From contig NZ_CP124038.1 of the NCBI RefSeq assembly GCF_030436345.1, forward strand, positions 496,001 through 560,000: a stretch of 64,000 bases of DNA, written 5' to 3'. Source of the DNA: [Borrelia] tanukii (GTDB taxonomy: Bacteria > Spirochaetota > Spirochaetia > Borreliales > Borreliaceae). Within the stretch, counting starts at the first letter, position 1, and each line of letters begins with the position of its first letter. The notes under the pieces are model-generated. The model was not told the origin of the DNA and did no database searches. It saw only the letters and a program-made list of their open reading frames with translations. This document shows positions 1-8,839 of the stretch, piece after piece. Position numbers and translations under genes: made by a program.

Positions 1-254
1 ATTGTTTGACTAAAGAAGAAGGCGGTAGGCACAAGCCATTTTTCCCAGGGTATAGGCCACAATTCTTTTTTAGAACAACCGATGTTACTGGCGTTGTTGC
101 TTTAGAAGGTAAAGAAATGGTTATGCCTGGGGATAATGTTGATATTATTGTTGAACTGATCTCTTCAATAGCTATGGATAAAAATGTAGAATTTGCTGTT
201 CGAGAAGGTGGGAGAACTGTTGCCTCAGGAAGAATTCTTGAGATATTGGAATAG
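1..254 (+). CDS. tuf: Elongation factor Tu, C-terminal part (5' end outside window)
   Basis: EF-Tu delivers aminoacyl-tRNA to the ribosome A site as a GTP complex. Only the last 83 codons or so are present. The frame is open from base 3, so the leucine codon at 6 is internal and is not a start. The reading contains the domain 3 signature [20 protein letters not shown] followed by DVTGVV and the typical MVMPGDN stretch, then ends at TAG 252-254. The GTPase domain lies upstream of the window. Directly downstream is the S10 operon, as in many bacteria where tuf heads the ribosomal protein cluster. Identity is certain from the sequence. Confidence 0.97.
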   Translation, partial: CLTKEEGGRHKPFFPGYRPQFFFRTTDVTGVVALEGKEMVMPGDNVDIIVELISSIAMDKNVEFAVREGGRTVASGRILEILE

Positions 255-260
255 TTTAAG

Positions 261-297
261 ACTTTAGGGATATATTTAATTTAATACTCCCTAAAGT
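261..297 (+). promoter_or_regulatory. Perfect hairpin abutting the rpsJ ribosome-binding site
   Basis: ACTTTAGGGA (261-270) and TCCCTAAAGT (288-297) form a perfect 10-bp inverted repeat around a 17-base loop. No T-run follows; instead the rpsJ Shine-Dalgarno AGGAG (300-304) comes three bases later. A terminator is therefore less likely than a leader structure or processing site that could affect S10 operon translation. The function is inferred. Confidence 0.6.
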
Positions 298-310
298 TTA
301 GGAGAATAAA

Positions 311-622
311 TTGATTGCTAAAGATAAGATACGCGTAAGATTATTTAGTTTTGATGTTAAAATATTAGATCAGAGTGCCGAATCTATTGTTAAAGCTGTT
401 CAGAAGGCTAAGGCTCAGATTAAAGGTCCAATTCCTTTGCCGACGAAAATAAAAAAATATACTGTTTTACGTTCTCCCCACGTCAATAAAAAGTCAAGAG
501 AGCAATTTGAGATGAGAACTCATAAAAGGCTTATTGATATCTTAGAGCCCACTTCTGCTTTAATGGATTCTTTAATGAAATTAGAGCTTCCAGCAGGTGT
601 TGAGGTAGATATTAAACAGTAA
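311..622 (+). CDS. rpsJ: 30S ribosomal protein S10
   Basis: S10 is part of the head of the 30S subunit and, in other bacteria, also joins antitermination complexes with NusB. The 103-residue length is normal for the family. The core motifs [19 protein letters not shown] and [20 protein letters not shown] are intact. The start is TTG at 311 behind AGGAG at 300-304; the N-terminus [10 protein letters not shown] fits other S10 proteins, so TTG is credible. It is the first gene of the superoperon after tuf, with a hairpin just before its ribosome-binding site. Confidence 0.97.
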
Positions 623-657
623 ATGATATTTTAAGTATATGAATTTGAGGTGTTTTA

Positions 658-1278
658 ATGTTGGGATTGATTGGAAAAAAAGTTGGCATGACTCAGATAT
701 TTCAGAAAAATGGCATTGTGGTTCCTGTTACTGTTATAGAGTTTCAGCCCAATTATATTATAGGGAAGAAAACAGTTGATAGAGATGGTTATAGTGCTCT
801 TATAGCAGGTTCTGTTGATCTTAAAAGCTCTAAAGTTTCAAAGCCCATAAAAGGCCAGTATAAAAGTTTAAAAGATATTGAGCCTAAAAAATATGTAATA
901 GAGCTTAAGGATCTTGATGGATATGATGCTGGTGATGAGATTAAGGTTGATGTTTTTAAGTCAGTTAAGTATGTAGATGTTACAGGTACTACTAAGGGTA
1001 AAGGTTTTCAAGGGGCTATGAAAAGGCATAATTTTAGTGGTGGGCCATCTTCTCATGGATCAAAATTCCATAGACATCTTGGTGGAACAGGACAAGCTAC
1101 TACTCCCGCAAGAACATTTAAAGGGACCAAAATGGCTGGTAGAATGGGTGGAAATCAACAAACTATTCAAAATCTTGAAGTTGTTTTAATTGATGAAGAA
1201 AAGAGAGCTATTCTAGTAAAAGGGGCTGTACCTGGTGCTAAGGGTTCTTTTGTTGTTGTTAAGAAATCTAAAAAGTAG
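658..1278 (+). CDS. rplC: 50S ribosomal protein L3
   Basis: L3 is an early assembly protein of the 50S subunit that reaches toward the peptidyl transferase centre. The 206-residue product has the usual length. It shows the N-terminal GLIGKKVGMTQIF motif and the long loop with KGKGFQGAMKRHNFSGG and GGTGQATTPARTFKG. ATG 658 follows GAGGTG at 649-654. It lies between rpsJ and rplD as in the classical S10 operon. Confidence 0.97.
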   Translation: MLGLIGKKVGMTQIFQKNGIVVPVTVIEFQPNYIIGKKTVDRDGYSALIAGSVDLKSSKVSKPIKGQYKSLKDIEPKKYVIELKDLDGYDAGDEIKVDVFKSVKYVDVTGTTKGKGFQGAMKRHNFSGGPSSHGSKFHRHLGGTGQATTPARTFKGTKMAGRMGGNQQTIQNLEVVLIDEEKRAILVKGAVPGAKGSFVVVKKSKK

Positions 1279-1287
1279 GTATTTAGT

Positions 1288-1917
1288 ATGGAAAGAAAAG
1301 TTTTTTCTAAGGATGGGAAAGAGATTAGAACTATAAATTTGGATGATAGAGTTTTTAATATAGAAATTAGTCATGGGTCTATCTATAATGCTATAAAAAA
1401 TGAGTTGTCTAATCTTAGGATTGGAACATCTTCAACTAAAACCAGATCAGAGGTCAGAGGTAGTTCTAAAAAGCCTTGGAAGCAAAAAGGAACTGGTAGA
1501 GCTAGAGTGGGTACAAAGCGAAACCCAATTTGGATTGGCGGAGGTATAGCATTAGGGCCAAAACCTAGAGATTATAGCTATAGATTGCCTAAAAAAGTAA
1601 AAAGGCTTGCATTTAAGTCTGTGTTAAGTTTACGTGCTGCTGATGAAAATAGTTTTAAAGTTATTGAGAATTTTAATATTGAATCGGGAAAAACAAAAGA
1701 TCTTGCTTTAATAATAAAGAATTTTGCAAGTTTCAATGGTAAAGTGGTTATTCTTTTAGGTAATGATGATCAAATGATCAAAAGGGCTGGTAAAAATATA
1801 AGAGATTTAAAGATTTTGTCTTTTGATAAACTTAGAGTTGTTGATTTGTTTTATGCAAAGAATTTAATAGCCCTAGAATCTGCTGTTAACAAACTCAATG
1901 AGTTTTACGTTAAATAA
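1288..1917 (+). CDS. rplD: 50S ribosomal protein L4
   Basis: L4 lines the peptide exit tunnel of the 50S subunit; in Escherichia coli it also represses its own operon. The 209-residue product carries the tunnel-loop region KPWKQKGTGRARVGTKRNP and GGGIALGPKPRDYSY, both typical. It starts 9 bases after rplC, behind a weak ribosome-binding site (AGGTAT). Whether the Borrelia protein autoregulates through the leader hairpin at 261-297 cannot be told from sequence. Confidence 0.97.
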   Translation: MERKVFSKDGKEIRTINLDDRVFNIEISHGSIYNAIKNELSNLRIGTSSTKTRSEVRGSSKKPWKQKGTGRARVGTKRNPIWIGGGIALGPKPRDYSYRLPKKVKRLAFKSVLSLRAADENSFKVIENFNIESGKTKDLALIIKNFASFNGKVVILLGNDDQMIKRAGKNIRDLKILSFDKLRVVDLFYAKNLIALESAVNKLNEFYVK

Positions 1918-1937
1918 AAAAGATGTTGAGGATAAGT

Positions 1938-2234
1938 ATGAAAGCTTATGATATAATAATTTCACCTATGCTTACTGAAAAAACCAATACTCAAAGAGAA
2001 AGTATTAATGTTTATGTTTTTAAGGTTAATAAGAGAGCAAATAAAAAAGAGGTTGGTGCAGCAATAAAAGAACTTTTCAATGTTACTCCAGTATCGTGTA
2101 ATTTGCTTAATATTAAAAGTAAAGCCAAGGTTGTGGTGTCTCGAAGAGGATATCCTATAGGTAAGGGGAAAACTTCTTCATGGAAGAAGGCATATGTTTA
2201 TCTCAAAAAGGAAGATAAAATAGATATTTTTTAG
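1938..2234 (+). CDS. rplW: 50S ribosomal protein L23
   Basis: L23 sits at the tunnel exit and docks trigger factor, SRP and the translocon. The start chosen is ATG 1938, giving 98 residues beginning MKAYDIIISPMLTEKTN; GAGGA at 1928-1932 is well placed for it. An in-frame ATG at 1923 has no ribosome-binding site and would add five unlikely residues. SPMLTEKT and VYVFKVNKRANKKEV are typical L23 motifs. Gap to rplD is 20 bases. Confidence 0.95.
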   Translation: MKAYDIIISPMLTEKTNTQRESINVYVFKVNKRANKKEVGAAIKELFNVTPVSCNLLNIKSKAKVVVSRRGYPIGKGKTSSWKKAYVYLKKEDKIDIF

Positions 2235-2255
2235 TGGTTTTGGAGAAAAATAAAT

Positions 2256-3089
2256 ATGGGTATTAAGACTTATAAGCCAAAAACTTCTTCTTTGCGCTAT
2301 AAGACGACTTTATCTTTTGATGATTTAAGCAAAGGTAATGATCCTTTGAAATCTTTAACAAAAGGTAAAAAATTTAAATCAGGCAGAGATTCTTCTGGTA
2401 GGATTACTGTTAGGAGAAGAGGTGGTGGGCATAAGAGAAAGTATAGGTTGATTGATTTTAATCGAAGAGATAAATTTAGCATTCCTGCTCGAGTTGCTTC
2501 TATTGAATATGATCCAAATAGAAGCGCTAATATAGCCTTGCTTGTTTATAAAGACGGAGAAAAAAGATATATTATTTCTCCAAAAGGCATTAAGGTTGGA
2601 GATGTTTTGGAAAGTGGTCCGAATGCCCCAATTAAAATTGGTAATGCTTTGCCTCTTGAAAACATTCCTATTGGAAGAACTATTCACAATATTGAGCTTA
2701 ACGTAGGAAAGGGTGGGCAACTTGTAAGAAGTGCTGGCGGGTATGCTATGATACTTGCTTCTGACGGGAATTATGTCACTGTAAAATTATCGTCTGGTGA
2801 AATGAGGTTAATTTTCAAAAAATGTATTGCAACAATTGGTGAGATTGGAAATGAAGATTATGTTAATGTTTCTATAGGGAAAGCTGGTAAAAGTAGATGG
2901 CTTGGTAGAAGACCTAAGGTTAGAGGTGTTGCTATGAATCCCGTTGACCATCCTCATGGTGGTGGTGAAGGAAAAACTTCTGGAGGTCGCCATCCCGTGT
3001 CTCCTTGGGGACAGCCTACTAAAGGCTATAAGACTCGCAAGAAGAAGAGATATTCAGATAAATTTATTATTAAAAGAAGAAATAAGTAG
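2256..3089 (+). CDS. rplB: 50S ribosomal protein L2
   Basis: L2 is a core 50S protein needed for subunit association and peptidyl transferase assembly. The 277-residue length is standard. Motifs include [19 protein letters not shown] near the N-terminus and the C-terminal [19 protein letters not shown], whose histidine is the functionally important one in other bacteria. ATG 2256 follows GGAGA. Open frames on the opposite strand inside this gene are shadows. Confidence 0.97.
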   Translation: MGIKTYKPKTSSLRYKTTLSFDDLSKGNDPLKSLTKGKKFKSGRDSSGRITVRRRGGGHKRKYRLIDFNRRDKFSIPARVASIEYDPNRSANIALLVYKDGEKRYIISPKGIKVGDVLESGPNAPIKIGNALPLENIPIGRTIHNIELNVGKGGQLVRSAGGYAMILASDGNYVTVKLSSGEMRLIFKKCIATIGEIGNEDYVNVSIGKAGKSRWLGRRPKVRGVAMNPVDHPHGGGEGKTSGGRHPVSPWGQPTKGYKTRKKKRYSDKFIIKRRNK

Positions 3090-3098
3090 GAGAGTGTA

Positions 3099-3377
3099 GT
3101 GGCAAGATCTATTAAAAAAGGACCCTTTATAGAAAAGAGTCTTTATCAAAAAGTTTTATCATCTTTTGGAAGTGAGAAGAGAGTTGTTATTAAAACTTAC
3201 TCCAGATCTTCAACAATAATTCCTGAAATGGTAAGTCTTACTATATCTGTTTACAATGGAAAGACTTTTATACCTATTTATATTACTGAGGATCTTGTGG
3301 GGCATAAGCTTGGCGAATTTTCACCTACAAGGATTTTTAGAGGACATGCTAAGTCAGATAAAAAGGGAAGGAAGTAA
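3099..3377 (+). CDS. rpsS: 30S ribosomal protein S19
   Basis: S19 binds 16S rRNA in the 30S head together with S13. The protein is 92 residues with the family motifs ARSIKKGPFIEKSL, YSRSSTIIPEMV and VGHKLGEFSPTRIFRGH. The start is GTG 3099 behind AGGAG at 3088-3092, which overlaps the rplB stop. The downstream gene rplV begins 8 bases after the stop. Confidence 0.97.
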   Translation: MARSIKKGPFIEKSLYQKVLSSFGSEKRVVIKTYSRSSTIIPEMVSLTISVYNGKTFIPIYITEDLVGHKLGEFSPTRIFRGHAKSDKKGRK

Positions 3378-3384
3378 AGTAGTT

Positions 3385-3747
3385 ATGTTGGTAAATAGAA
3401 GATATACAGCAAGGGGCAAAAATTTACCCTCTTCTCCAAAAAAAGTTAGGCCAATAGCCGACAATATACGAGGGAAGTCTTATGTTAAAGCTATTGCGGT
3501 GCTTTGTTCTATGCCTAATAAAGGAGCTAAGCTTTTAGAAAAAGTAGTTAAATCAGCAGCGTCAAATGCAATGTATCATAATAAAAATCTTTCCGAGGAT
3601 ATGATATTTGTTAAAATGGTCATGGTTGATGATGGGCGTCGTCGTAAAAAGATTTGGCCTAGAGCTAGAGGTAGGGCTGATAGGCTTGTTAATAGAAATT
3701 GTCATATTTTTGTTGAAGTTGATGAAAAAAAAGATATTAAAGGATAA
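3385..3747 (+). CDS. rplV: 50S ribosomal protein L22
   Basis: L22 lines the exit tunnel opposite L4. An open frame extends upstream into rpsS, but the L22 homology begins with MLVNRRYTARGKNLPSSPKK, so ATG 3385 is chosen, giving 120 residues. A purine-rich GGAAGGAAG precedes it inside the end of rpsS. Typical motifs are SPKKVRPIADNIRGKS and the tunnel hairpin DDGRRRKKIWPRARGRADR. Translation is probably coupled to rpsS. Confidence 0.95.
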   Translation: MLVNRRYTARGKNLPSSPKKVRPIADNIRGKSYVKAIAVLCSMPNKGAKLLEKVVKSAASNAMYHNKNLSEDMIFVKMVMVDDGRRRKKIWPRARGRADRLVNRNCHIFVEVDEKKDIKG

Positions 3748-3750
3748 AGC

Positions 3751-4626
3751 ATGGGCCAAAAAGTACATCCATATAGCTTAAGGATAAAAATTAATAAGGA
3801 TTGGAAATCAAAATGGTATTTTGATAAAAAATTGTATTCTACAATTCTTCATGAAGACTTTTTAATAAGACTAGAAATTATGAAGTTTCTCAAAGGGATT
3901 AAATTTGATATTTCTGATATAGAAATAATTAGAAATAATCCTCAAAAAGTAACAGTAGTAATTGTTACTCCAAGGCCCGGTTCTGTGATAGGTCTTAAAG
4001 GTTCTAATCTTGAAAAGATTGGTCAATTGTTAACTAAAAAAATTTCTAAAAAAATTAGTATTAAGATTAAAGAGGTTAAAAGACCAGAGCTTGATGCCCA
4101 AATTATTGCTAATGGGATTGCAAAGCAAGTAGAAAATAGAGTGTCTTATAGGAAGGTTCTAAAATCATCTCTTTCTACGTCTATGTTAAAAGGTGCTCAA
4201 GGGTTAAAAATTAAGATTGCTGGTAGACTTGGTGGTGCTGAGATTGCAAGAAGCTTTGAAGTTAAGGAAGGTAGGGTTCCTTTGCATACTCTTAGAGCTA
4301 ATATAGATTATGGGTTTTCTGAAGCTCAAACTACTTATGGCATTATTGGAGTTAAGGTTTGGTTATTTAAAGGTGAAGTTTTAGGTAGACAAACCAATTC
4401 TGATGCTGGTCAGGTAATAAATAGAAAGCCTTTTAGGGAAAGAGGCGAGGCTGTCAAAAATTTTGATAAAATTTCAAATAATAGAGAGAAGGCTAATGAA
4501 AAGCAAACTAGAGGTTTAAATAAAAAAGATGGATTATCTAAAGACGAAGCGGGTCTTTTAAATAAACTTAGTTCGCCTTTTTCTAAAGAAAGAGTAGATT
4601 CTAATGAGCAGAATATTGGAGGATAA
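3751..4626 (+). CDS. rpsC: 30S ribosomal protein S3 with C-terminal extension
   Basis: S3 forms the mRNA entry of the 30S subunit. The KH core is visible (VIVTPRPGSVIGLKGSNLEK), followed by GRLGGAEIARSFEVKEGRVP and HTLRANIDYGFSEAQTTYG. The product is 291 residues, against about 230 in E. coli; the excess lies after VKVWLFKGEVLGR and is a Lys/Asn/Glu/Ser-rich, low-complexity tail of about 75 residues with no recognised domain. It starts 3 bases after rplV. The tail is probably disordered and surface exposed. Confidence 0.96.
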   Translation: MGQKVHPYSLRIKINKDWKSKWYFDKKLYSTILHEDFLIRLEIMKFLKGIKFDISDIEIIRNNPQKVTVVIVTPRPGSVIGLKGSNLEKIGQLLTKKISKKISIKIKEVKRPELDAQIIANGIAKQVENRVSYRKVLKSSLSTSMLKGAQGLKIKIAGRLGGAEIARSFEVKEGRVPLHTLRANIDYGFSEAQTTYGIIGVKVWLFKGEVLGRQTNSDAGQVINRKPFRERGEAVKNFDKISNNREKANEKQTRGLNKKDGLSKDEAGLLNKLSSPFSKERVDSNEQNIGG

Positions 4627-4630
4627 TTAG

Positions 4631-5047
4631 ATGTTAAGTCCCAAAAAGGTTAAATATAGAAAAAAACAGAGAGGAAGATTGTCTGGAGAGGCTCAGAAGG
4701 GCAATAAAATTTCTTTTGGTGAATATGGACTTGTTTCTTTGGAAACAAATTTTATTACTGCTCGTCAAATTGAAGCTGCTCGTATTGCAATGACTCGTAA
4801 AATAAAAAGAGGTGGAAGAGTTTGGATAAGAATATTTCCTGACATTCCTTATACTAAAAAACCAGCTGAAACCAGAATGGGCAAGGGTAAAGGGGGTGTT
4901 GATCATTGGAATGCTCCTGTTAAGCTTGGCACTGTTATGTTTGAAATGGCTGGAGTTGTGGAGGAGCTTGCGCAAGAGGCTATGTCACTTGCAAGTTCTA
5001 AGCTTCCAGTAAAAACCATGTTTGTTGTAAGGCGAGATTTGAGGTAA
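4631..5047 (+). CDS. rplP: 50S ribosomal protein L16
   Basis: L16 organises the A-site tRNA region of the 50S subunit. The 138-residue product starts [16 protein letters not shown] and contains [17 protein letters not shown], both diagnostic. The rpsC stop is 4 bases upstream and GGAGGA at 4618-4623 serves as its ribosome-binding site inside the end of rpsC. Order rpsC-rplP-rpmC-rpsQ is the canonical end of the S10 operon. Confidence 0.97.
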   Translation: MLSPKKVKYRKKQRGRLSGEAQKGNKISFGEYGLVSLETNFITARQIEAARIAMTRKIKRGGRVWIRIFPDIPYTKKPAETRMGKGKGGVDHWNAPVKLGTVMFEMAGVVEELAQEAMSLASSKLPVKTMFVVRRDLR

Positions 5048-5049
5048 TT

Positions 5050-5250
5050 ATGTTAAAAAATTTTAAGAATTTTACTCTTGAGGACATGAAAGCTAAAAGG
5101 CTGGAATTAAAGAAAGAATATTTTGATTTAAGATTTAAATCCGTTGTTGGTCATGTTGAAAATCCTTTAAAGAAAAGAGAGATTAGACGTGATATTGCAA
5201 GGCTTAATACAATGATTTGTGAATATGAATTAGGTATTAGAAAGGTTTAA
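5050..5250 (+). CDS. rpmC: 50S ribosomal protein L29
   Basis: L29 is a small helical-hairpin protein near the tunnel exit. It has 66 residues with the family pattern MKAKRLELKKEYFDLRFKS and KREIRRDIARLNTM. The annotated ATG 5050 is 2 bases after the rplP stop, with GAGG at 5040-5043. Identification rests on short motifs plus position between rplP and rpsQ, which is decisive. Confidence 0.95.
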   Translation: MLKNFKNFTLEDMKAKRLELKKEYFDLRFKSVVGHVENPLKKREIRRDIARLNTMICEYELGIRKV

Positions 5251-5253
5251 AAT

Positions 5254-5508
5254 ATGGCAAGAGAAAATAAAAAAGAATTAATTGGCAGAGTTGTTAGTGA
5301 CAAGATGTCTAAGACTATAGTAGTAGAAATTGTTCAAAGAAAGATGCACCCAATCTATCATAAGTATTTAAAGGTTAGCAAGAAAGTCAAAGCACATGAT
5401 GATAAAGAAGTTTCAAAGGTTGGCGATAAGGTAAAAATTATTGAGGTTCGACCTATTAGTAAAGATAAAAGATGGGCTCTTGTTGAGGTTTTAGAAAAAT
5501 TAAAATAG
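5254..5508 (+). CDS. rpsQ: 30S ribosomal protein S17
   Basis: S17 is a primary 16S rRNA-binding protein of OB fold. The 84 residues include the motifs [33 protein letters not shown] and [21 protein letters not shown]. It begins 3 bases after the rpmC stop. It closes the S10-type gene group; the spc-type group begins with rplN 27 bases later, without an obvious promoter between. Confidence 0.97.
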   Translation: MARENKKELIGRVVSDKMSKTIVVEIVQRKMHPIYHKYLKVSKKVKAHDDKEVSKVGDKVKIIEVRPISKDKRWALVEVLEKLK

Positions 5509-5535
5509 TTTTGATTTTTCTATAGGAGGTTGATT

Positions 5536-5904
5536 ATGATTCAAATGCAAACTTATTTGACAATTGCCGATAATACTGGTGGCAAGGTGGCTCAATGTAT
5601 TAAAGTGCTTGGTGGTAGTAAGAGGCGTTATGCCAAAATTGGAGATATAATAACTATTGTAGTAAAACAAGCAATTCCTAATTCTTCTGTTAAAAAAGGA
5701 GATGTTTATAAAGCTGTAATTGTCAGGACTTCTAAAGAAGTAAGACGTAAGAACGGAACTTATGTTAGGTTTGATGATAATGCTTGCGTAATACTTGATG
5801 CTAATTTGAGCCCTAGAGGTAAAAGGGTGTTTGGACCTGTTGCAAGAGAGCTTAGGGATGCTAATTTTATGAAGGTAGTATCATTGGCTTCAGAGGTGAT
5901 ATAG
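5536..5904 (+). CDS. rplN: 50S ribosomal protein L14
   Basis: L14 lies at the intersubunit face and contacts EF-G and ribosome silencing factors. The start is ATG 5536 ([16 protein letters not shown], 122 residues), 5 bases after a perfect AGGAGGT at 5524-5530; an upstream TTG at 5530 overlaps that site and is rejected. Motifs: [39 protein letters not shown]. Confidence 0.96.
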   Translation: MIQMQTYLTIADNTGGKVAQCIKVLGGSKRRYAKIGDIITIVVKQAIPNSSVKKGDVYKAVIVRTSKEVRRKNGTYVRFDDNACVILDANLSPRGKRVFGPVARELRDANFMKVVSLASEVI

Positions 5905-5918
5905 CAAAAGGGGGTTTT

Positions 5919-6224
5919 GTGAAGACAAAGTTGAAGATAGGTGATAGCGTAAAAATTCTTTCTGGAAAAGATAAGGGACGAATAGGCAAGATTGCTAGTA
6001 TAAATAGAAAAAAAAATAAAGTTATTGTTGAATCTTGCAATATGGTTAAAAAAGTTATTAAAGCTAGGACACCCCAAGAAAAAGGTAGAATAATAGATAA
6101 GGAGGCCGCTATAGATATTTCAAATGTGATGATATTTATCAAAGGAACTTCTTCAAGATTAGGTATTAGATTTGAAAATAATGAGAAAATAAGATATCTT
6201 AAGAAAAATGGACAAAGGATATAG
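5919..6224 (+). CDS. rplX: 50S ribosomal protein L24
   Basis: L24 is an assembly initiator of the 50S subunit. The 101-residue protein has the KOW motif [18 protein letters not shown] near its N-terminus. The start is GTG 5919 behind AAAGGGGG at 5907-5914. It lies 14 bases after rplN and 5 bases before rplE, the usual spc-operon order. Confidence 0.96.
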   Translation: MKTKLKIGDSVKILSGKDKGRIGKIASINRKKNKVIVESCNMVKKVIKARTPQEKGRIIDKEAAIDISNVMIFIKGTSSRLGIRFENNEKIRYLKKNGQRI

Positions 6225-6229
6225 AGTTT

Positions 6230-6778
6230 ATGAATTATGTTCCTGAATTGAAGAAATATTATAAAGACATTGTTATAAAAGAGCTTGTTAAGGAATTTGA
6301 ATATAAATCTATAATGCAAGTTCCCAAGCTTGAGAAAATAGTAATTTCTGTAGGTGTTGGTGAGGCTGTTAGGAATAAGAAGTTGTTAGATTCTGCGGTT
6401 TTAGAGCTTGCTCAGATTACTGGTCAAAAGGCTGTAAAGACAAAAGCAAAAAAAGCAATAGCCGGGTTTAAAATTAGACAAGGACAAGAAATAGGTGCTA
6501 AAGTTACACTTAGAGGCAATGTAATGTATGAATTTTTATATAAGCTTATTCATTTGGCATTGCCAAGGGTTAAGGATTTTAGGGGAATTAATGGCGATGC
6601 TTTTGATGGTAATGGAAATTATTCTTTTGGGATAACGGAGCAAATAATATTTTCTGAGATAGACTATGATAAAATAGAGAGAATATCTGGTTTGAATGTT
6701 ACAATTGTGACAACAGCTTCAAATGATAAAGAAAGTAAAGCTTTGCTTTTGAAATTTGGAATGCCGTTTAGTAATTAA
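6230..6778 (+). CDS. rplE: 50S ribosomal protein L5
   Basis: L5 binds 5S rRNA and the P-site tRNA elbow in the central protuberance. The 182 residues show [39 protein letters not shown], and [20 protein letters not shown] with [14 protein letters not shown], all typical. ATG 6230 follows the rplX stop by 5 bases with AAAGGA just upstream. Confidence 0.97.
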   Translation: MNYVPELKKYYKDIVIKELVKEFEYKSIMQVPKLEKIVISVGVGEAVRNKKLLDSAVLELAQITGQKAVKTKAKKAIAGFKIRQGQEIGAKVTLRGNVMYEFLYKLIHLALPRVKDFRGINGDAFDGNGNYSFGITEQIIFSEIDYDKIERISGLNVTIVTTASNDKESKALLLKFGMPFSN

Positions 6779-6795
6779 AGGGATTTATAAGGTAT

Positions 6796-6981
6796 ATGGC
6801 TAAAAAATCAATGATTATTAGGGCTTCAAGAAAGCCTAAGTATAAGACAAGGCAGAATAATAGATGTAAGTTGTGTGGTCGTCCAAGAGGATATTTGAGA
6901 GATTTTTGTATGTGTCGAATATGTTTTAGAAAGTATGCGTCTGAAGGATTGATTCCTGGCGTTTCAAAATCAAGTTGGTAA
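6796..6981 (+). CDS. rpsN: 30S ribosomal protein S14, zinc-binding (type Z)
   Basis: This is the short, zinc-binding form of S14, 61 residues long. Cysteines at 24, 27, 40 and 43 form two CxxC pairs ([19 protein letters not shown]), the C+ zinc-ribbon form. The end [10 protein letters not shown] is characteristic. Organisms with a single zinc-type S14 rely on zinc for it; whether a zinc-free paralogue exists elsewhere cannot be seen. ATG 6796 lies 17 bases after rplE, with an AAGG-type site further upstream. Confidence 0.96.
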   Translation: MAKKSMIIRASRKPKYKTRQNNRCKLCGRPRGYLRDFCMCRICFRKYASEGLIPGVSKSSW

Positions 6982-6990
6982 GGGGATTTT

Positions 6991-7389
6991 ATGGCGATTA
7001 CTTATTCAGTAGGGGACATGCTAACTAAATTAAGAAATGCAAGTAGAGTTAAGCATGGATCTGTAGACTTAAAGATGTCTAATATGAATAAATCAATATT
7101 AAACATTCTTAAAGAAGAGGGCTATATCAAGGATTTTAGTTTTTTAGAAAAAGAAGGAATTGCTTTTATTAGAGTCTTGTTAAAGTATGACAACAAAAGA
7201 AATCCTGTTATAAACAAAATAGATGCCATTTCCACTCCTGGTAGAAAAATTTATTCTTCATATAAAAAGATGCCAAGAATAAAGAATGGATATGGAATAT
7301 TAATTATATCTTCTTCTCAAGGTGTTATTACCGGTAAGGAAGCTAAAGATAAAAAAATCGGTGGTGAGTTGATTTGCTCAGTTTGGTAG
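6991..7389 (+). CDS. rpsH: 30S ribosomal protein S8
   Basis: S8 binds the central domain of 16S rRNA and, in E. coli, represses the spc operon. The 132-residue product has GDMLTKLRNASRVKH at the N-terminus, SKPG-like STPGRKIYSSYKKMP, and the C-terminal GKEAKDKKIGGELICSVW. AAGGGG at 6980-6985 precedes ATG 6991. Confidence 0.97.
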   Translation: MAITYSVGDMLTKLRNASRVKHGSVDLKMSNMNKSILNILKEEGYIKDFSFLEKEGIAFIRVLLKYDNKRNPVINKIDAISTPGRKIYSSYKKMPRIKNGYGILIISSSQGVITGKEAKDKKIGGELICSVW

Positions 7390-7405
7390 TTTAATAGGGG
7401 GATAT

Positions 7406-7948
7406 ATGTCACGTATTGGAAGACTTCCAATAAAAATTCCAGATACTGTTAAGATTGATGTTAAAGATAATTTGGTAATAGTTGAAGGTATTAGGGGAAG
7501 ATTAGTTCAAGATATAAAAGATAGTATTAAAGTTAAAGTCGAAAATGGTAGCGTTATTGTTGATCGAGTTTTTAATGATAAAAAAGCAAAAGCTTACCAT
7601 GGTCTTTACAGAAGTTTGATTTTTAACATGGTGAAAGGAGTAACCGAAGGATTTTCCAAGTCTCTTACTATAAATGGCATAGGGTATAGGGCAGAGCAAC
7701 AAGGCAATAGCCTTTTTTTAAGTCTTGGTTATTCAACTCAGTTTGAATATGTTATTCCAGATGGTATTAATGTAAAGCTTGATGGTAATACTAAAATTTC
7801 TGTTGAGGGAATAGACAAGTTTAAAGTTGGTCAGGTTGCTGCTGAAATTAGAAGTTTAAAAAAACCAGAGCCATATAAAGGGAAGGGTATTAAGTATGAT
7901 AATGAAGTTATTAGAAGAAAAGTTGGAAAATCTGGTGTGAAAAAATAA
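7406..7948 (+). CDS. rplF: 50S ribosomal protein L6
   Basis: L6 sits beside the factor-binding region of the 50S subunit. The 180 residues start MSRIGRLPIKIPDTVKI and contain VKGVTEGFSKSLTINGIGYRA and the C-terminal KPEPYKGKGIKYDNEVIRRK, which is diagnostic. AGGGGG at 7396-7401 is the ribosome-binding site. Confidence 0.97.
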   Translation: MSRIGRLPIKIPDTVKIDVKDNLVIVEGIRGRLVQDIKDSIKVKVENGSVIVDRVFNDKKAKAYHGLYRSLIFNMVKGVTEGFSKSLTINGIGYRAEQQGNSLFLSLGYSTQFEYVIPDGINVKLDGNTKISVEGIDKFKVGQVAAEIRSLKKPEPYKGKGIKYDNEVIRRKVGKSGVKK

Positions 7949-7966
7949 ATTTTAGGTTAAGTAGTT

Positions 7967-8326
7967 ATGAAAAAAATAAAAGAAGCAGAACAGAGAAAGC
8001 TTAAGCGTAAAAAAAGAATAAAGAATAAAATAGGGCGTGGAGTAGCTAACAGACCGCGAATTACTATATTTAAATCTAATAAGTATTTTTATGCGCAAGT
8101 TATAGATGATAGTAAGGGGCATACTGTTGCAAGTATTTCTACTATTGAAAAAAGTCTTAATTTAAGCAAAAATATTGATGATGTGAAAAAACTTGGAGAA
8201 GTTCTTGCTAAAAGGCTTAAGGAAAAAAATATAAATAGTCTTATTTTTGACAGAAATGGTTATAAATATCACGGACTTATTGCAAGTTTTGCAACTTCTT
8301 TGAGAGAGTTTGGTATTAATATTTAA
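7967..8326 (+). CDS. rplR: 50S ribosomal protein L18
   Basis: L18 binds 5S rRNA with L5. The 119-residue product shows the arginine/lysine-rich N-terminus, [30 protein letters not shown] and [21 protein letters not shown], all matching L18. The ribosome-binding site is a weak TTAGGTTAAG upstream of ATG 7967. Position between rplF and rpsE is canonical. Confidence 0.96.
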   Translation: MKKIKEAEQRKLKRKKRIKNKIGRGVANRPRITIFKSNKYFYAQVIDDSKGHTVASISTIEKSLNLSKNIDDVKKLGEVLAKRLKEKNINSLIFDRNGYKYHGLIASFATSLREFGINI

Positions 8327-8338
8327 GGGAGTGTATTT

Positions 8339-8836
8339 ATGGTAGATGTTCAGGCTCAGAGAAAGCAGATAGAAAAATTAATATCACTCAACAGAGTTAC
8401 TAAGGTTGTTAAGGGCGGGAGAAGATTCTCTTTTGCTGCTTTCATGGTTGTTGGAGATGGAGAAGGACATGTTGGTTGGGGTTTTGGCAAAGCTAATGAT
8501 GCTAGTGATGCAATAAAAAAAAGTTTAACAAGTGCTAGGAAAAATTTAAGATTTGTTCCTATTCGAAAAGGAACATTACCGCATGAGGTTATTGGTTGTT
8601 TTAAAAAAGCTAAAGTTTTAATCAAGCCAGCTACTCATGGTACTGGTGTTATTGCAGGAGGCCCTGTTCGTGCTGTAATGGAGGCTTTAGGAGTGCATGA
8701 TATTTTGAGCAAATCTCTTGGCTCTAATAATTCTATGAATGTAGTAAAGGCAACTTTTAAGGCATTTGATTTAGTTTTGGATGCTGAAAAAGTAGCAGAG
8801 ATGCGGGGAAAAACTTTTAAAACTTTATGGGGTTAA
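8339..8836 (+). CDS. rpsE: 30S ribosomal protein S5
   Basis: S5 affects decoding fidelity and mRNA unwinding at the 30S subunit. The 165 residues include [37 protein letters not shown], and [20 protein letters not shown] with [18 protein letters not shown] precedes ATG 8339. Length and all motifs are normal. Confidence 0.97.
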   Translation: MVDVQAQRKQIEKLISLNRVTKVVKGGRRFSFAAFMVVGDGEGHVGWGFGKANDASDAIKKSLTSARKNLRFVPIRKGTLPHEVIGCFKKAKVLIKPATHGTGVIAGGPVRAVMEALGVHDILSKSLGSNNSMNVVKATFKAFDLVLDAEKVAEMRGKTFKTLWG

Positions 8837-8839
8837 TAT

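Noticed and set aside
2297-2993. Minus-strand frames inside rplB
   Set aside because: They are shadows of a highly conserved L2 gene, with no ribosome-binding sites or family motifs.
3256-3384. Longer start for rplV inside rpsS
   Set aside because: The L22 family sequence begins at 3385; the extension is the second frame of rpsS.
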